From Streptomyces pyxinae (GTDB lineage: Bacteria; Actinomycetota; Actinomycetes; Streptomycetales; Streptomycetaceae), in assembly GCF_024756275.1 (NCBI RefSeq), contig NZ_JANUGQ010000001.1, positions 372,001 through 436,000 on the forward strand: 64,000 bases of DNA, in the 5' to 3' direction. Below are positions 41,509 to 49,486 of this stretch, piece after piece. The translations under genes and the position numbers were made by a program. The notes beneath the pieces are model-generated. The model was not told where the DNA came from. It made no database searches and saw only the letters and a list, made by a program, of their open reading frames with translations. Within the stretch, counting starts at the first letter, position 1, and each line of letters starts with the position of its first letter.

Positions 41509-44265
41509 ATGCGGCCTCCCGGGCCGGGGGTCGATCCTGTGGTGGAGGTCGGTCCCGACGAGAAGGGTTCGGTATGCGTGAATCTGCACACCGACGACTC
41601 CAACAACGCCGGCAGCTCAGGCAACACCGACAGCTCCGGCAATGCCGACGACACCGACGGCACCGAGCGGCACCCGGAGGGACACATCGACGGCGTCTCC
41701 GGTGACGAGCCGCTGCTCGCCGCGCGGGTCCACCGCCCCTCGGACCTGCTCCGGCTGCTCGTCGGCGTGCTCGCCATCGCGGTGGTCGTCGCCGTGGCCG
41801 CGTTCGCCCATGCCACCACCTCCGGCCTGGAGGCGGACATCAACAAGGGCACCGGCCAGGCGCCCGACGTCTTCGTCAAGCTCGCCGGGCTGGTCTCCAG
41901 CATCGCCGTGCTGCTGGTGCCGGTCGCCTTCGCCATCGAACGTCTGATCAAACGGGACGGACTGCGCATCGCGGACGGGGTGCTCGCCGCCGTCCTGGCG
42001 CACGGGGTCACCCTGGCGACCGACCTCTGGGTGGCCCGTGCCGCCCCCGAGACCATCCAGGACGCGCTGACCCGGGTGCAGTCCGGCGGCGATCTCAGCG
42101 ATCCCGTCCACACCTATCTGGCACCGGTCATCGCCTATATGACCGCCGTCGGGATGGCCCGGCGGCCCCGCTGGCGGGTGGCGCTCTGGGCGGTGCTGCT
42201 GCTGGACGCGTTCACCATGCTGGTGGCGGGCTACACCACCGCCCTGTCGATCATCCTGACCATCCTCATCGGCTGGACGGTCGCCTACGGGACGCTCTAC
42301 ACGGTCGGCTCGCCCAATGTCCGGCCGACCGGCCAGACCCTGCTGGCCGGGCTGCGCCATGTGGGCTTCCGGCCGGTCAGCGCGCTGCGGGCGGAGGACG
42401 TCGCGGACATCGCCGAGCAGGGCGACCGGGGCCGCCGCTATCTGGTGACGCTGGAGGACGGGCCGCCGCTGGACGTCACCGTGGTCGACCGCGAGCAGCA
42501 GGCGCACGGCTTCTACTACCGGGTCTGGCGCCGGCTCACCCTGCGGGGCATCACCACCCGGCGCTCGATCCAGTCGCTGCGCCAGGCGCTGGAGCAGGAG
42601 GCGCTGCTGGCGTACGCGGCGATCGCCGCCGGGGCCAGGGCGCCGAAGCTGATCGCCACCTCCGAGCTGGGCCCGGACGCCGTGATGCTCGTCTACGAGC
42701 ACCTGGGCGCCCGCACCCTGGACTCGCTGACGGACGAGGAGCTCACCGACGCGGTGGTGTGCGGCTGCTGGGAGCAGGTGAAGGCGCTCCAGTCGCGGCG
42801 CATCGCGCACCGCAGGCTGACCGGGGACGCCCTGCTGGTGGATCGTTCCGGCAATGTGATCATCACGGATCTGCGGGGCGGCGAGATCGCCGCCGGTGAT
42901 CTGGTGCTCCGGATGGACGTGGCCCAGCTGCTGACCACCCTGGGCCTGCGGGTCGGCGCCGAGCGGGCGGTGGCCGCCGCCATCGAGGTCATCGGCCCGG
43001 ACCGGGTCGCGGACTGTCTGCCGCTGCTCCAGCCCATCGCGCTCAGCCGCTCCACCCGCGCCACCCTGCGCCGGCTCGCCCGGGAGCGGGCCCAGCGGGA
43101 GCGGGAGGCGGTGCTCACCGCGTCCGAGGCGGCCAAGCGGGCCCGGCTGGCCGACGCCGAGGGGGCCGCCCTGGACGAGAAGGCCGAGCGGAAGGCCGTA
43201 CGGGCGGAGAAGCAGGCCGAGAAGCGGGCGCTGGACGAGGCGCTCGACGAAGCCCGCGAGGAGGACCTGCTCGCCCAGATCCGGCAGCAGGTGCTGCTGA
43301 TCCGGCCGCAGGCGCCGGTCGAGCCGGTCCGGCTGGAGCGGATCAGGCCGCGCACCCTGGTCAGCCTGATCGCCGGCGCCATCGCCGCGTACTTCCTGCT
43401 GTCGCAGATCGCCAGCGTCCCGCTCGCCATCATCAGCGACCCGGACTGGGCGTGGGTGGCGGCGGCCGTGCTCTTCTCCGGGCTCAGCTATGTGGCGGCG
43501 GCGATGAGCCTGCTGGGCTTCGTACCGGAGCGCATTTCCTTCCTCCGTACCGTGTTCGCGCAGGTGGCGGGGTCATTCGTCAAGATCGTCGCCCCGGCGG
43601 CGGTCGGCGGAGTGGCCCTGAACACCCGGTTCCTCCAGCGCTCGGGCGTCCGGCCGGGGCTGGCCGTGGCGAGTGTCGGCGCCTCGCAGCTGTTCGGGCT
43701 CGGCGCCCACATCCTGCTGCTGCTCTCCTTCGGCTATCTGACCGGCACCGAGAAGACCCAGGACTTCACCCCGTCCCGGACGGTGATCGCCGGTCTGCTG
43801 ACGGTCGCCGTGCTGCTGCTGGTGATCACGGCGGTGCCGGTGCTGCGGAAGTTCGTCGTCACCCGGCTGCGCTCGCTCTTCGCGGGCGTGGTGCCCCGGA
43901 TGCTGGACGTGCTCCAGCGCCCGGTGAAGCTGACCACCGGCATCGGCGGCATGCTGCTGCTCACCGGCGCGTTCGTGATGTGCCTGGACGGCTCGATCCG
44001 CGCCTTCAACGGCGGTGAGCAGCCGCTGAGCTACGCCAGCCTCGCCGTGGTCTTCCTGGCCGGCAACGCGATCGGTTCGGCCGCGCCGACGCCGGGCGGT
44101 GTCGGCGCCGTCGAGGGCGCGCTGCTGGGCGGTCTGGTGCTGGCCGGGGTGCCCAAGGAGGTGGCGGCACCCGCCGTGCTCCTCTACCGGCTGCTGACGC
44201 TCTGGCTGCCGGTGCTGCCGGGGTGGCTGTCGTTCAACTCCCTGACCCGCAAGGGCTTCCTCTGA
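41509..44265 (+). CDS. LPG-synthase-like multi-pass membrane protein with embedded kinase-like domain
   Basis: The 918-residue protein has a disordered N-terminus (1-75), about six membrane segments (80-265) and a cytosolic kinase-like domain (about 290-530). A charged coiled coil follows (about 535-595; EKAERKAVRAEKQAEKRALDEALDEA), then a C-terminal UPF0104/AglD-type eight-helix domain typical of lysyl-phosphatidylglycerol synthase membrane halves (about 615-918; SLLGFVPERISFLRTVFAQVAGSFVKIVAPAAVGG, TPGGVGAVEGALLGG). The kinase-like loop reads AHRRLTGDALLVD and ITDLRGG, with no HRD Asp and DLR for DFG, so it is probably a pseudokinase. It lacks the LPG transferase domain. AAGGGGCAGG lies before the ATG at 41509. 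The 3' end runs into a 20-base tandem array. Confidence 0.82.
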   Translation: MRPPGPGVDPVVEVGPDEKGSVCVNLHTDDSNNAGSSGNTDSSGNADDTDGTERHPEGHIDGVSGDEPLLAARVHRPSDLLRLLVGVLAIAVVVAVAAFAHATTSGLEADINKGTGQAPDVFVKLAGLVSSIAVLLVPVAFAIERLIKRDGLRIADGVLAAVLAHGVTLATDLWVARAAPETIQDALTRVQSGGDLSDPVHTYLAPVIAYMTAVGMARRPRWRVALWAVLLLDAFTMLVAGYTTALSIILTILIGWTVAYGTLYTVGSPNVRPTGQTLLAGLRHVGFRPVSALRAEDVADIAEQGDRGRRYLVTLEDGPPLDVTVVDREQQAHGFYYRVWRRLTLRGITTRRSIQSLRQALEQEALLAYAAIAAGARAPKLIATSELGPDAVMLVYEHLGARTLDSLTDEELTDAVVCGCWEQVKALQSRRIAHRRLTGDALLVDRSGNVIITDLRGGEIAAGDLVLRMDVAQLLTTLGLRVGAERAVAAAIEVIGPDRVADCLPLLQPIALSRSTRATLRRLARERAQREREAVLTASEAAKRARLADAEGAALDEKAERKAVRAEKQAEKRALDEALDEAREEDLLAQIRQQVLLIRPQAPVEPVRLERIRPRTLVSLIAGAIAAYFLLSQIASVPLAIISDPDWAWVAAAVLFSGLSYVAAAMSLLGFVPERISFLRTVFAQVAGSFVKIVAPAAVGGVALNTRFLQRSGVRPGLAVASVGASQLFGLGAHILLLLSFGYLTGTEKTQDFTPSRTVIAGLLTVAVLLLVITAVPVLRKFVVTRLRSLFAGVVPRMLDVLQRPVKLTTGIGGMLLLTGAFVMCLDGSIRAFNGGEQPLSYASLAVVFLAGNAIGSAAPTPGGVGAVEGALLGGLVLAGVPKEVAAPAVLLYRLLTLWLPVLPGWLSFNSLTRKGFL

Positions 44266-44340
44266 CCCGCGAGGGCTTCCGCCGACCCACAAGGGATTCC
44301 GCCGGCCCGCGAGGGCTTCCGCCGACCCGCGCCCGGGTGA
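44241..44340. repeat. 20-base tandem array starting inside the 3' end of a gene
   Basis: Units in exact 20-base register start at 44241 (CCTGACCCGCAAGGGCTTCC), 44261, 44281 and 44301, with a partial fifth at 44321. The first unit encodes the last codons of the LPG-like protein, and the stop codon is created in the second unit. Confidence 0.9.
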
Positions 44341-44626
44341 GCGTCCGGCCCGCCGCCGGACGAGCGGTACGCCCCTCCCGGGACGTTGGGGATACGCCCC
44401 TCCCGGGGACCGGGGACGGGCCCGGGTGCCGCGCGGCAGGCACACCTCCGAGGTCGCGCGGGTACGGGCCCGGGTGCCGTGCGGCAGGCACACCTCCGAG
44501 GTCGCGAGGTACGGGGCCTCCCCGGGACGTCCCGGGTCGTGCGGTACGGCCGCCCCGCGGCCCGCGCGGCCACCCGCTTGGAGGCGGGCGCGGGCGGGGC
44601 GCGCGGGTGGGGCGCACGATAGGACC
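44266..44626. other. Intergenic region made of three sets of duplications
   Basis: It holds the rest of the 20-base array, a 25-base-spaced TACGCCCCTCCCGGG pair (44368 and 44393) and two copies of a 48-base unit (44416-44511). No gene is evident; apparent frames are repeat translations. Confidence 0.7.
44416..44511. repeat. Two tandem 48-base units
   Basis: The units start with ACGGGCCCGGGTGCCG at 44416 and 44464, and each contains GGTGCC...GGCACACC, a short internal hairpin. They differ at only a few positions near GCGCGG/GTGCGG and at the 3' edge. Confidence 0.85.
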
Positions 44627-46195
44627 ATGCCGACCTTCCGCGCGCCCCGGCGGACCGCCGCCCTCGCCACCGCCACCGCCGCAGTCCTGGTCACCGGGGG
44701 CTGCTCCGGCGGCGACGCCTCCGGACAGGGCTCGGACCGGCCCACGGACCTGGCCGCCCAGACCCTCGCCTGGAAGCCGTGCCCGCCGCCGTCCCCGGCC
44801 GAGGGCGAGGGCACGGCGCCGTCCCCGCTGCCGGGCGGCACCAAGTGGGAGTGCTCCTTCATGGACGCCCCGCTCGACTACGGGAAGCCGGACGGCGAGA
44901 CCATCGAGCTGGCGCTGATCCGGGCGAAGGCGGCCGACCCCGGGAAGCGGATCGGTTCGCTGATCTTCAACTTCGGCGGACCCGGCGGCTCCGGCATCAC
45001 CGCCCTGCCCTCCTTCGGCGCCGAGTACGAGTCCCTCCGCGCCCGCTACGACCTGGTCAGCTTCGACCCGCGCGGGGTCGGCCGGAGCGCCGCCGTGGAG
45101 TGCGAGGACAACCGGCAGCTGGACGCCTACTACGCGCGGGACGCCACCCCGGACACGGCCGCCGAGGAGAAGGCGTACACCGACGGCCTGAAGAAATACG
45201 CCGACGCCTGCGAGCGGAACTCCGGCAAGGAACTGCCCTGGGTCGGCACCACCAACGCCGCCCGGGACATGGACCTGATGCGACAGGTGCTGGGCGACGA
45301 CAAGCTGTACTACTTCGGGATCTCGTACGGCACCGAGCTGGGCGGCGTCTACGCCCACCTCTTCCCGAAGCGCGTCGGCCGGGCCGTCTTCGACGCGGTG
45401 GTGGACCCGAACTCCACCGCCGAGCGGGGCGCGCTGGGCCAGGCCCAGGGGTTCCAGCTGGCCCTGGACAACTTCGCCAAGGACTGTGTGCGCCGGGGCG
45501 ACGCCTGCAAGCTGCCCGGCGCCACCCCGCAGGAGATCGAGAAGTTCATCGCCGGACTGCTGGCCCGGCTCGACAAGAAGCCCATCCAGGGCATCGGGAA
45601 CCGGAAGCTCACCCAGACCCAGGCCACCAACGGCATCGCCCAGGCGCTCTACTCCAAGGAGTACTGGAAGTACCTGGAGCAGGGTCTCGACGAGGCGGAC
45701 GGCGGCAACGGGGGGCTGCTGCTCGCCCTCTCCGACTCGATGAACGGCCGGGAGCAGGACGGTACCTACAACAACATGGGGGCCGCCAACTCCGCCATCA
45801 ACTGCGTGGACGACAAGTCCCGGTTCACCCCGGAGCAGACCAGGGCGAAGCTGCCCGAGTTCCGCAAGGCGTCGCCTATCTTCGGGGACTTCCTCGGCTG
45901 GGGCATGCTCGGCTGCACCAACTGGCCCGTCCCGGGCACCTGGGACCACCCGGACGTCAGCGCTCCGGGCGCGGCACCCATCGTGGTCATCGGCAACACC
46001 GGCGACCCGGCCACCCCGTACGCGGGCGCCAGGGCCATGGCCACCGCGCTCGGCAAGGGTGTCGGCGTGGAGCTCACGTACAAGGGTGAGGGCCATGGCG
46101 CGTACACCGGCGGCGACGCGTGCGTGAAGGGCGCGGTGGACGGCTATCTGCTCGACGGCAAGGTCCCGCCGGCCGGCAAGGTCTGCCCGGAGTAG
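44627..46195 (+). CDS. Secreted lipoprotein alpha/beta hydrolase (tripeptidyl aminopeptidase type)
   Basis: This 522-residue protein starts with a twin-Arg-containing signal (FRAPRRTAALATATAAVLV) and a lipobox VTGGC (Cys26), so it is exported and lipid-anchored. The alpha/beta-hydrolase features are the oxyanion segment FNFGGPGGSG, the nucleophile elbow YFGISYGTELGG, the Asp in GNTGDPATPY and the His in GEGHGAYTGG, matching the Streptomyces tripeptidyl aminopeptidase / SlpD-SlpE family (S33). It would trim N-terminal tripeptides from peptides at the cell surface. The ATG at 44627 lacks a good Shine-Dalgarno. It converges on moeZ across a strong hairpin. Confidence 0.9.
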   Translation: MPTFRAPRRTAALATATAAVLVTGGCSGGDASGQGSDRPTDLAAQTLAWKPCPPPSPAEGEGTAPSPLPGGTKWECSFMDAPLDYGKPDGETIELALIRAKAADPGKRIGSLIFNFGGPGGSGITALPSFGAEYESLRARYDLVSFDPRGVGRSAAVECEDNRQLDAYYARDATPDTAAEEKAYTDGLKKYADACERNSGKELPWVGTTNAARDMDLMRQVLGDDKLYYFGISYGTELGGVYAHLFPKRVGRAVFDAVVDPNSTAERGALGQAQGFQLALDNFAKDCVRRGDACKLPGATPQEIEKFIAGLLARLDKKPIQGIGNRKLTQTQATNGIAQALYSKEYWKYLEQGLDEADGGNGGLLLALSDSMNGREQDGTYNNMGAANSAINCVDDKSRFTPEQTRAKLPEFRKASPIFGDFLGWGMLGCTNWPVPGTWDHPDVSAPGAAPIVVIGNTGDPATPYAGARAMATALGKGVGVELTYKGEGHGAYTGGDACVKGAVDGYLLDGKVPPAGKVCPE

Positions 46196-46245
46196 GACCG
46201 GAGGAGAGACCGCGCCGCCGATCCGGCCACGGGGGGGGCACGCCG

Positions 46246-46278
46246 GGGGGCCGGGTCCCGTGCCAGGACCCGGCCCCC
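46246..46278. terminator. Bidirectional terminator between lipoprotein and moeZ genes
   Basis: GGGGGCCGGGTCC (46246-46258) pairs perfectly with GGACCCGGCCCCC (46266-46278) across CGTGCCA. Confidence 0.8.
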
Positions 46279-46312
46279 TTCGCGTACGGCCGCCGGCGGG
46301 GCGGAGGGGCCG

Positions 46313-47491
46313 TCAGTAGACGGGCTTCTCCGGCTCGATCTGGTTGACCCAGCCGATGACGCCGCCGCCGACGTGCACCGCGTCCGAGAAGCCGGCGGAC
46401 TTCAGGACGGCCAGCACCTCGGCGCTGCGGACACCGGTCTTGCAGTGCAGGACGATCTTCTTGTCCTGTGGCAGGTCCTGGAGGGCGGTGCCCATCAGGA
46501 ACTCGTTCTTCGGGATCAGCCGGGCGCCCGGGATGGAGACGATCTCGTACTCGTTCGGCTCCCGGACGTCGATGACGTCGATGTTCTCGCCGTCGTCCAG
46601 CCACTCCTTGAGCTGCTTGGGAGTGATCGTGGAACCGGCCGCCGCCTCCTGGGCCTCCTCGGAGACGACCCCGCAGAACGCCTCGTAGTCGATGAGCTCG
46701 GTGACGGTGGGGTTCTCGCCGCAGACCGCGCACTCCGGGTCCTTGCGGACCTTGACCTGGCGGTACTGCATCTCCAGGGCGTCGTAGATCATCAGCCGGC
46801 CGACGAGCGGCTCGCCCGTGCCGGTCAGCACCTTGATGGCCTCGGTGACCTGGATGGAGCCGATGGACGCGCAGAGCACGCCCAGCACCCCGCCCTCGGC
46901 GCAGGAGGGGACCATGCCCGGCGGCGGGGGCTCCGGGTAGAGGCAGCGGTAGCAGGGGCCGTGCTCGGACCAGAAGACCGACGCCTGGCCGTCGAAGCGG
47001 TAGATCGAGCCCCAGACGTACGGCTTGTTCAGCAGCACACAGGCGTCGTTGACCAGGTAGCGGGTGGCGAAGTTGTCCGTGCCGTCCACGATCAGGTCGT
47101 ACTGCGCGAAGATGTCCTTCACATTGTCGGCCTCGAGCCGCTCCTCGTGCAGGACCACGTTCACATACGGGTTGATCCCGAGGACCGAGTCACGGGCGGA
47201 CTCCGCCTTGCTCCGGCCGATGTCCGACTGGCTGTGGATGATCTGCCGCTGGAGGTTCGACTCGTCCACCTCGTCGAACTCCACGATGCCGAGCGTGCCG
47301 ACCCCCGCCGCCGCCAGGTACATCAGCGCGGGCGAGCCGAGACCGCCGGCGCCCACACAGAGCACCTTGGCGTTTTTCAGGCGCTTCTGCCCGTCCATCC
47401 CGACGTCCGGGATGATCAGATGACGGGAGTACCTGCGGACCTCGTCGACGGTGAGCTCGGAAGCCGGCTCGACCAGGGGTGGCAGTGACAC
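46313..47491 (-). CDS. moeZ: Sulfur-carrier adenylyltransferase/sulfurtransferase MoeZ
   Basis: The 392-residue protein joins a MoeB/ThiF-type E1 domain to a C-terminal rhodanese. The ATP site has CVGAGGLGSPALMYLAAAGVG (about 45-65) with SNLQRQ following; the zinc ligands are C180, C183, C254 and C257; the E1 Cys region is VPSCAEGGVLG (C197); and the rhodanese active-site Cys is C350 in VLHCKTGVRS. It adenylates and thiolates ubiquitin-like sulfur carriers (MoaD, ThiS, CysO and secondary-metabolite carriers) in actinobacteria. GAGG lies five bases before the GTG at 47491. It is the syntenic relative of Rv3206c. All catalytic residues are intact, unlike the E1-like protein at 22.1 kb. Confidence 0.94.
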   Translation of the reverse strand: MSLPPLVEPASELTVDEVRRYSRHLIIPDVGMDGQKRLKNAKVLCVGAGGLGSPALMYLAAAGVGTLGIVEFDEVDESNLQRQIIHSQSDIGRSKAESARDSVLGINPYVNVVLHEERLEADNVKDIFAQYDLIVDGTDNFATRYLVNDACVLLNKPYVWGSIYRFDGQASVFWSEHGPCYRCLYPEPPPPGMVPSCAEGGVLGVLCASIGSIQVTEAIKVLTGTGEPLVGRLMIYDALEMQYRQVKVRKDPECAVCGENPTVTELIDYEAFCGVVSEEAQEAAAGSTITPKQLKEWLDDGENIDVIDVREPNEYEIVSIPGARLIPKNEFLMGTALQDLPQDKKIVLHCKTGVRSAEVLAVLKSAGFSDAVHVGGGVIGWVNQIEPEKPVY

Positions 47492-47576
47492 GGGAACCTC
47501 ATATCGGGTAGCCGGTATGTCGGTACGGGGGTCGCTCCGTACGGGTGTTCTTTCCGTAACACTGCCATGCCCCTTC

Positions 47577-48533
47577 TCATTCCGAGATGCCGGGTCCGAT
47601 CCGCGAGACGATTTCGTCCCAGTAGCCGGGCAGGGCCTCGAACGGGCTGTTGTGCGAGGTGCTCTCCGGCCAGTTCTCCGGACAGCTTTCCGCGCTGCTC
47701 ACCGTGCCACCGCCGGGGCGGCCCCCCGAGCTGTTTCCAGTGGCTCTGATGATCCCGGCAATTCCGGTGATTCCGGTAATCTCAGCGATCCCGGCGCTCC
47801 TGCCCGCCCGGCCGGTTCCGCCGGGCCCGGCGATCCCGTCGGCCGGGGGCGGGGTCCGGTGGGCCGTGCGGTCGGTGAAGAAGATCGTCCCGGCGCCCTG
47901 CCAGCGGGCGATCCGCATCGCCTCCTCCAGGTGACCGCGCGGCACCCCGTGCACCAGATGGGCGAACCGCTCGGGCGGGTGGTCCGCCGTCCACGGCGCC
48001 GCCTGCGACCAGCGGTAGTCCGCCCAGGGGCCGGAGAAGGTGACCAGCTGTCCGGGGAGCTCGGCATAGCCGGGCCAGGGGTGGCTGCCGTGCCCCAGCA
48101 CCAGGTGGCAGCCGTCGGTCCCGCCGGGTTCCACCAGCGCGGTCGCCGTCCGGCGCACGGCCGGCAGGCCCGTCCGGTCCGTGGGACAGCGGTCCAGGTA
48201 GTAGCCGGCCACCCGGTACCACTCCGCGAACCGGGCGGCGTCGGCCAGCAGCTCGGCGCCCGGCCGCGTGCCGTGGCGCAGGTCCAGATGGCCGAGGACC
48301 CGGACGCCCGCGTTGCGCAGCCGGCCGGCCGCCTCCAGGCAGTGCGGGTCGGGCCGGGCGCCGGGCCCGTCCGCCACATTGAGCACCACCCAGTGGAGCG
48401 GGGTGCCCGGCCGGGTCAGCTCGGCCCACTCGACCGGGGCGACCAGCGGATGGGCGTACCCCGGCACCCCGAAGCCGAGCCGGTCCGCCCCGGTGGCCGA
48501 GAGCTCCGTCCCGGTGCGGGTCAGATGCGACAC
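47577..48533 (-). CDS. Spherulin-4-like (spherulation-specific family 4) protein
   Basis: This 318-residue protein fits the spherulin-4 family, a TIM-barrel-like glycoside-hydrolase fold related to fungal Ega3 and to the hydrolase domain of PelA. Recognisable segments are FGVPGYAHPL, HWVVLNVADGPG, VRVLGHLDLRHGTRP, WYRVAGYYLDRCP and a late IARWQGAGTIFFTDRT. There is no signal peptide, so the copy may be cytosolic or exported in an unusual way. The C-terminal 80 residues are low-complexity, including a GITGIAGI run encoded by 9-base repeats. Its GTG start overlaps the epimerase stop by 13 bases. Family context suggests galactosaminogalactan/Pel-like polysaccharide handling. Confidence 0.78.
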   Translation of the reverse strand: MSHLTRTGTELSATGADRLGFGVPGYAHPLVAPVEWAELTRPGTPLHWVVLNVADGPGARPDPHCLEAAGRLRNAGVRVLGHLDLRHGTRPGAELLADAARFAEWYRVAGYYLDRCPTDRTGLPAVRRTATALVEPGGTDGCHLVLGHGSHPWPGYAELPGQLVTFSGPWADYRWSQAAPWTADHPPERFAHLVHGVPRGHLEEAMRIARWQGAGTIFFTDRTAHRTPPPADGIAGPGGTGRAGRSAGIAEITGITGIAGIIRATGNSSGGRPGGGTVSSAESCPENWPESTSHNSPFEALPGYWDEIVSRIGPGISE

Positions 48534-49486
48534 GCCGCCTCCATCCAGATGTCGGCCAGTGACTCCTCCAGGCCGATCCGGGGGCGCCAGCCGAGCCGGT
48601 CCCGGGCGGTGCGCACATCGGCCTGCTGCCAGCTGCCGCAGCCGTCCGGGTACGGGAACGGGGCGTGGGACGGGGGCAGCTGGTCCGACGGGCTCTCGGT
48701 GCGCTGGGCGCCGATCACCGGGCGGTGCGCCGAGGCGTCCAGCTCGTGCAGGGCGCCCGCGTAACCGGCCACCCGGGCCAGCACCCCGGCCGCGTCCCGG
48801 AGCCGGACGGCCCGGCCGGTGCCGATGTTGACCACGCCCTGGGCGGCCGAGAGCGAGGCGGCGTGGACCGCCCGCGCCACGTCCCGGACGTCCACGAAGT
48901 CGCGCTGGACGCCGAGCCCGGCCAGCCTGAGTTCACCGTCGCCCGCCTGCATGGCCCGGCGCATCGCCTCGGCGAGCCGGCCGAGCGGGGAGCCGGCCGG
49001 GGTGCCGGGGCCGACCGGCGAGAAGATCCGGAGCACCACGGCGTCGAGCCCGGAGCCGAGGACCAGCTCGGTGGCGGCCAGTTTGGAGACGCCGTACGGC
49101 CCGCCGGGGCGGGGCACCGCGTCCTCGGCGGTGGAGGAGCCGGGCTGCGAGGGGCCGTACTCCGAGGAGCAGCCCAGCTGGACCAGCCGGGCGCCGCAGC
49201 CGCTGCGGCGGAGCGCCTCGCAGACCGTGGCGACGGCGACCGTGTTGTGTCTGGTCAGCTCCCGGGCGCCGCCCCGGGTGGCACCGGCGCAGTTGATCAC
49301 CACGCCGGGGTGGACCGCGTCCAGGAAGCGGGTGAGGGCGCCGGGGCTGCCCCCGGCGAGGTCGAAGCGTACGTCCGCGTCGTCGCCGCGCCCGAGGGCG
49401 GTGAGGTGCACCGCGGGGTCCGCGAGCAGCCGGTCCGCGACATAGCGGCCGAGGAAACCGTTGGCGCCGATCAGCAACACCCTCAT
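48521..49486 (-). CDS. NAD-dependent nucleotide-sugar epimerase
   Basis: This 321-residue extended SDR has the NAD motif LLIGANGFLGRYVADRL at the N-terminus, the conserved INCAGATRGG and the catalytic pair YGVSK (Tyr/Lys) in RPGGPYGVSKLAATEL. A late RVRLGWRP-type segment, DRLGWRPRIGLEESL, is typical of UDP-sugar 4-epimerases/dehydratases. The ATG at 49486 has AGGGG ten bases upstream. Unusually, the frame remains open upstream into a truncated glycosyltransferase remnant, so a longer fusion is possible. The gene overlaps the spherulin-4 gene, suggesting a polysaccharide function comparable to PelX in Pel clusters. Confidence 0.85.
   Translation of the reverse strand: MRVLLIGANGFLGRYVADRLLADPAVHLTALGRGDDADVRFDLAGGSPGALTRFLDAVHPGVVINCAGATRGGARELTRHNTVAVATVCEALRRSGCGARLVQLGCSSEYGPSQPGSSTAEDAVPRPGGPYGVSKLAATELVLGSGLDAVVLRIFSPVGPGTPAGSPLGRLAEAMRRAMQAGDGELRLAGLGVQRDFVDVRDVARAVHAASLSAAQGVVNIGTGRAVRLRDAAGVLARVAGYAGALHELDASAHRPVIGAQRTESPSDQLPPSHAPFPYPDGCGSWQQADVRTARDRLGWRPRIGLEESLADIWMEAACRI

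Noticed and set aside
47492..47576. TGTT-N8-AACA inverted repeat upstream of moeZ as a regulator site
   Set aside because: The four-base arms are too short to distinguish from chance and no promoter elements line up with it.
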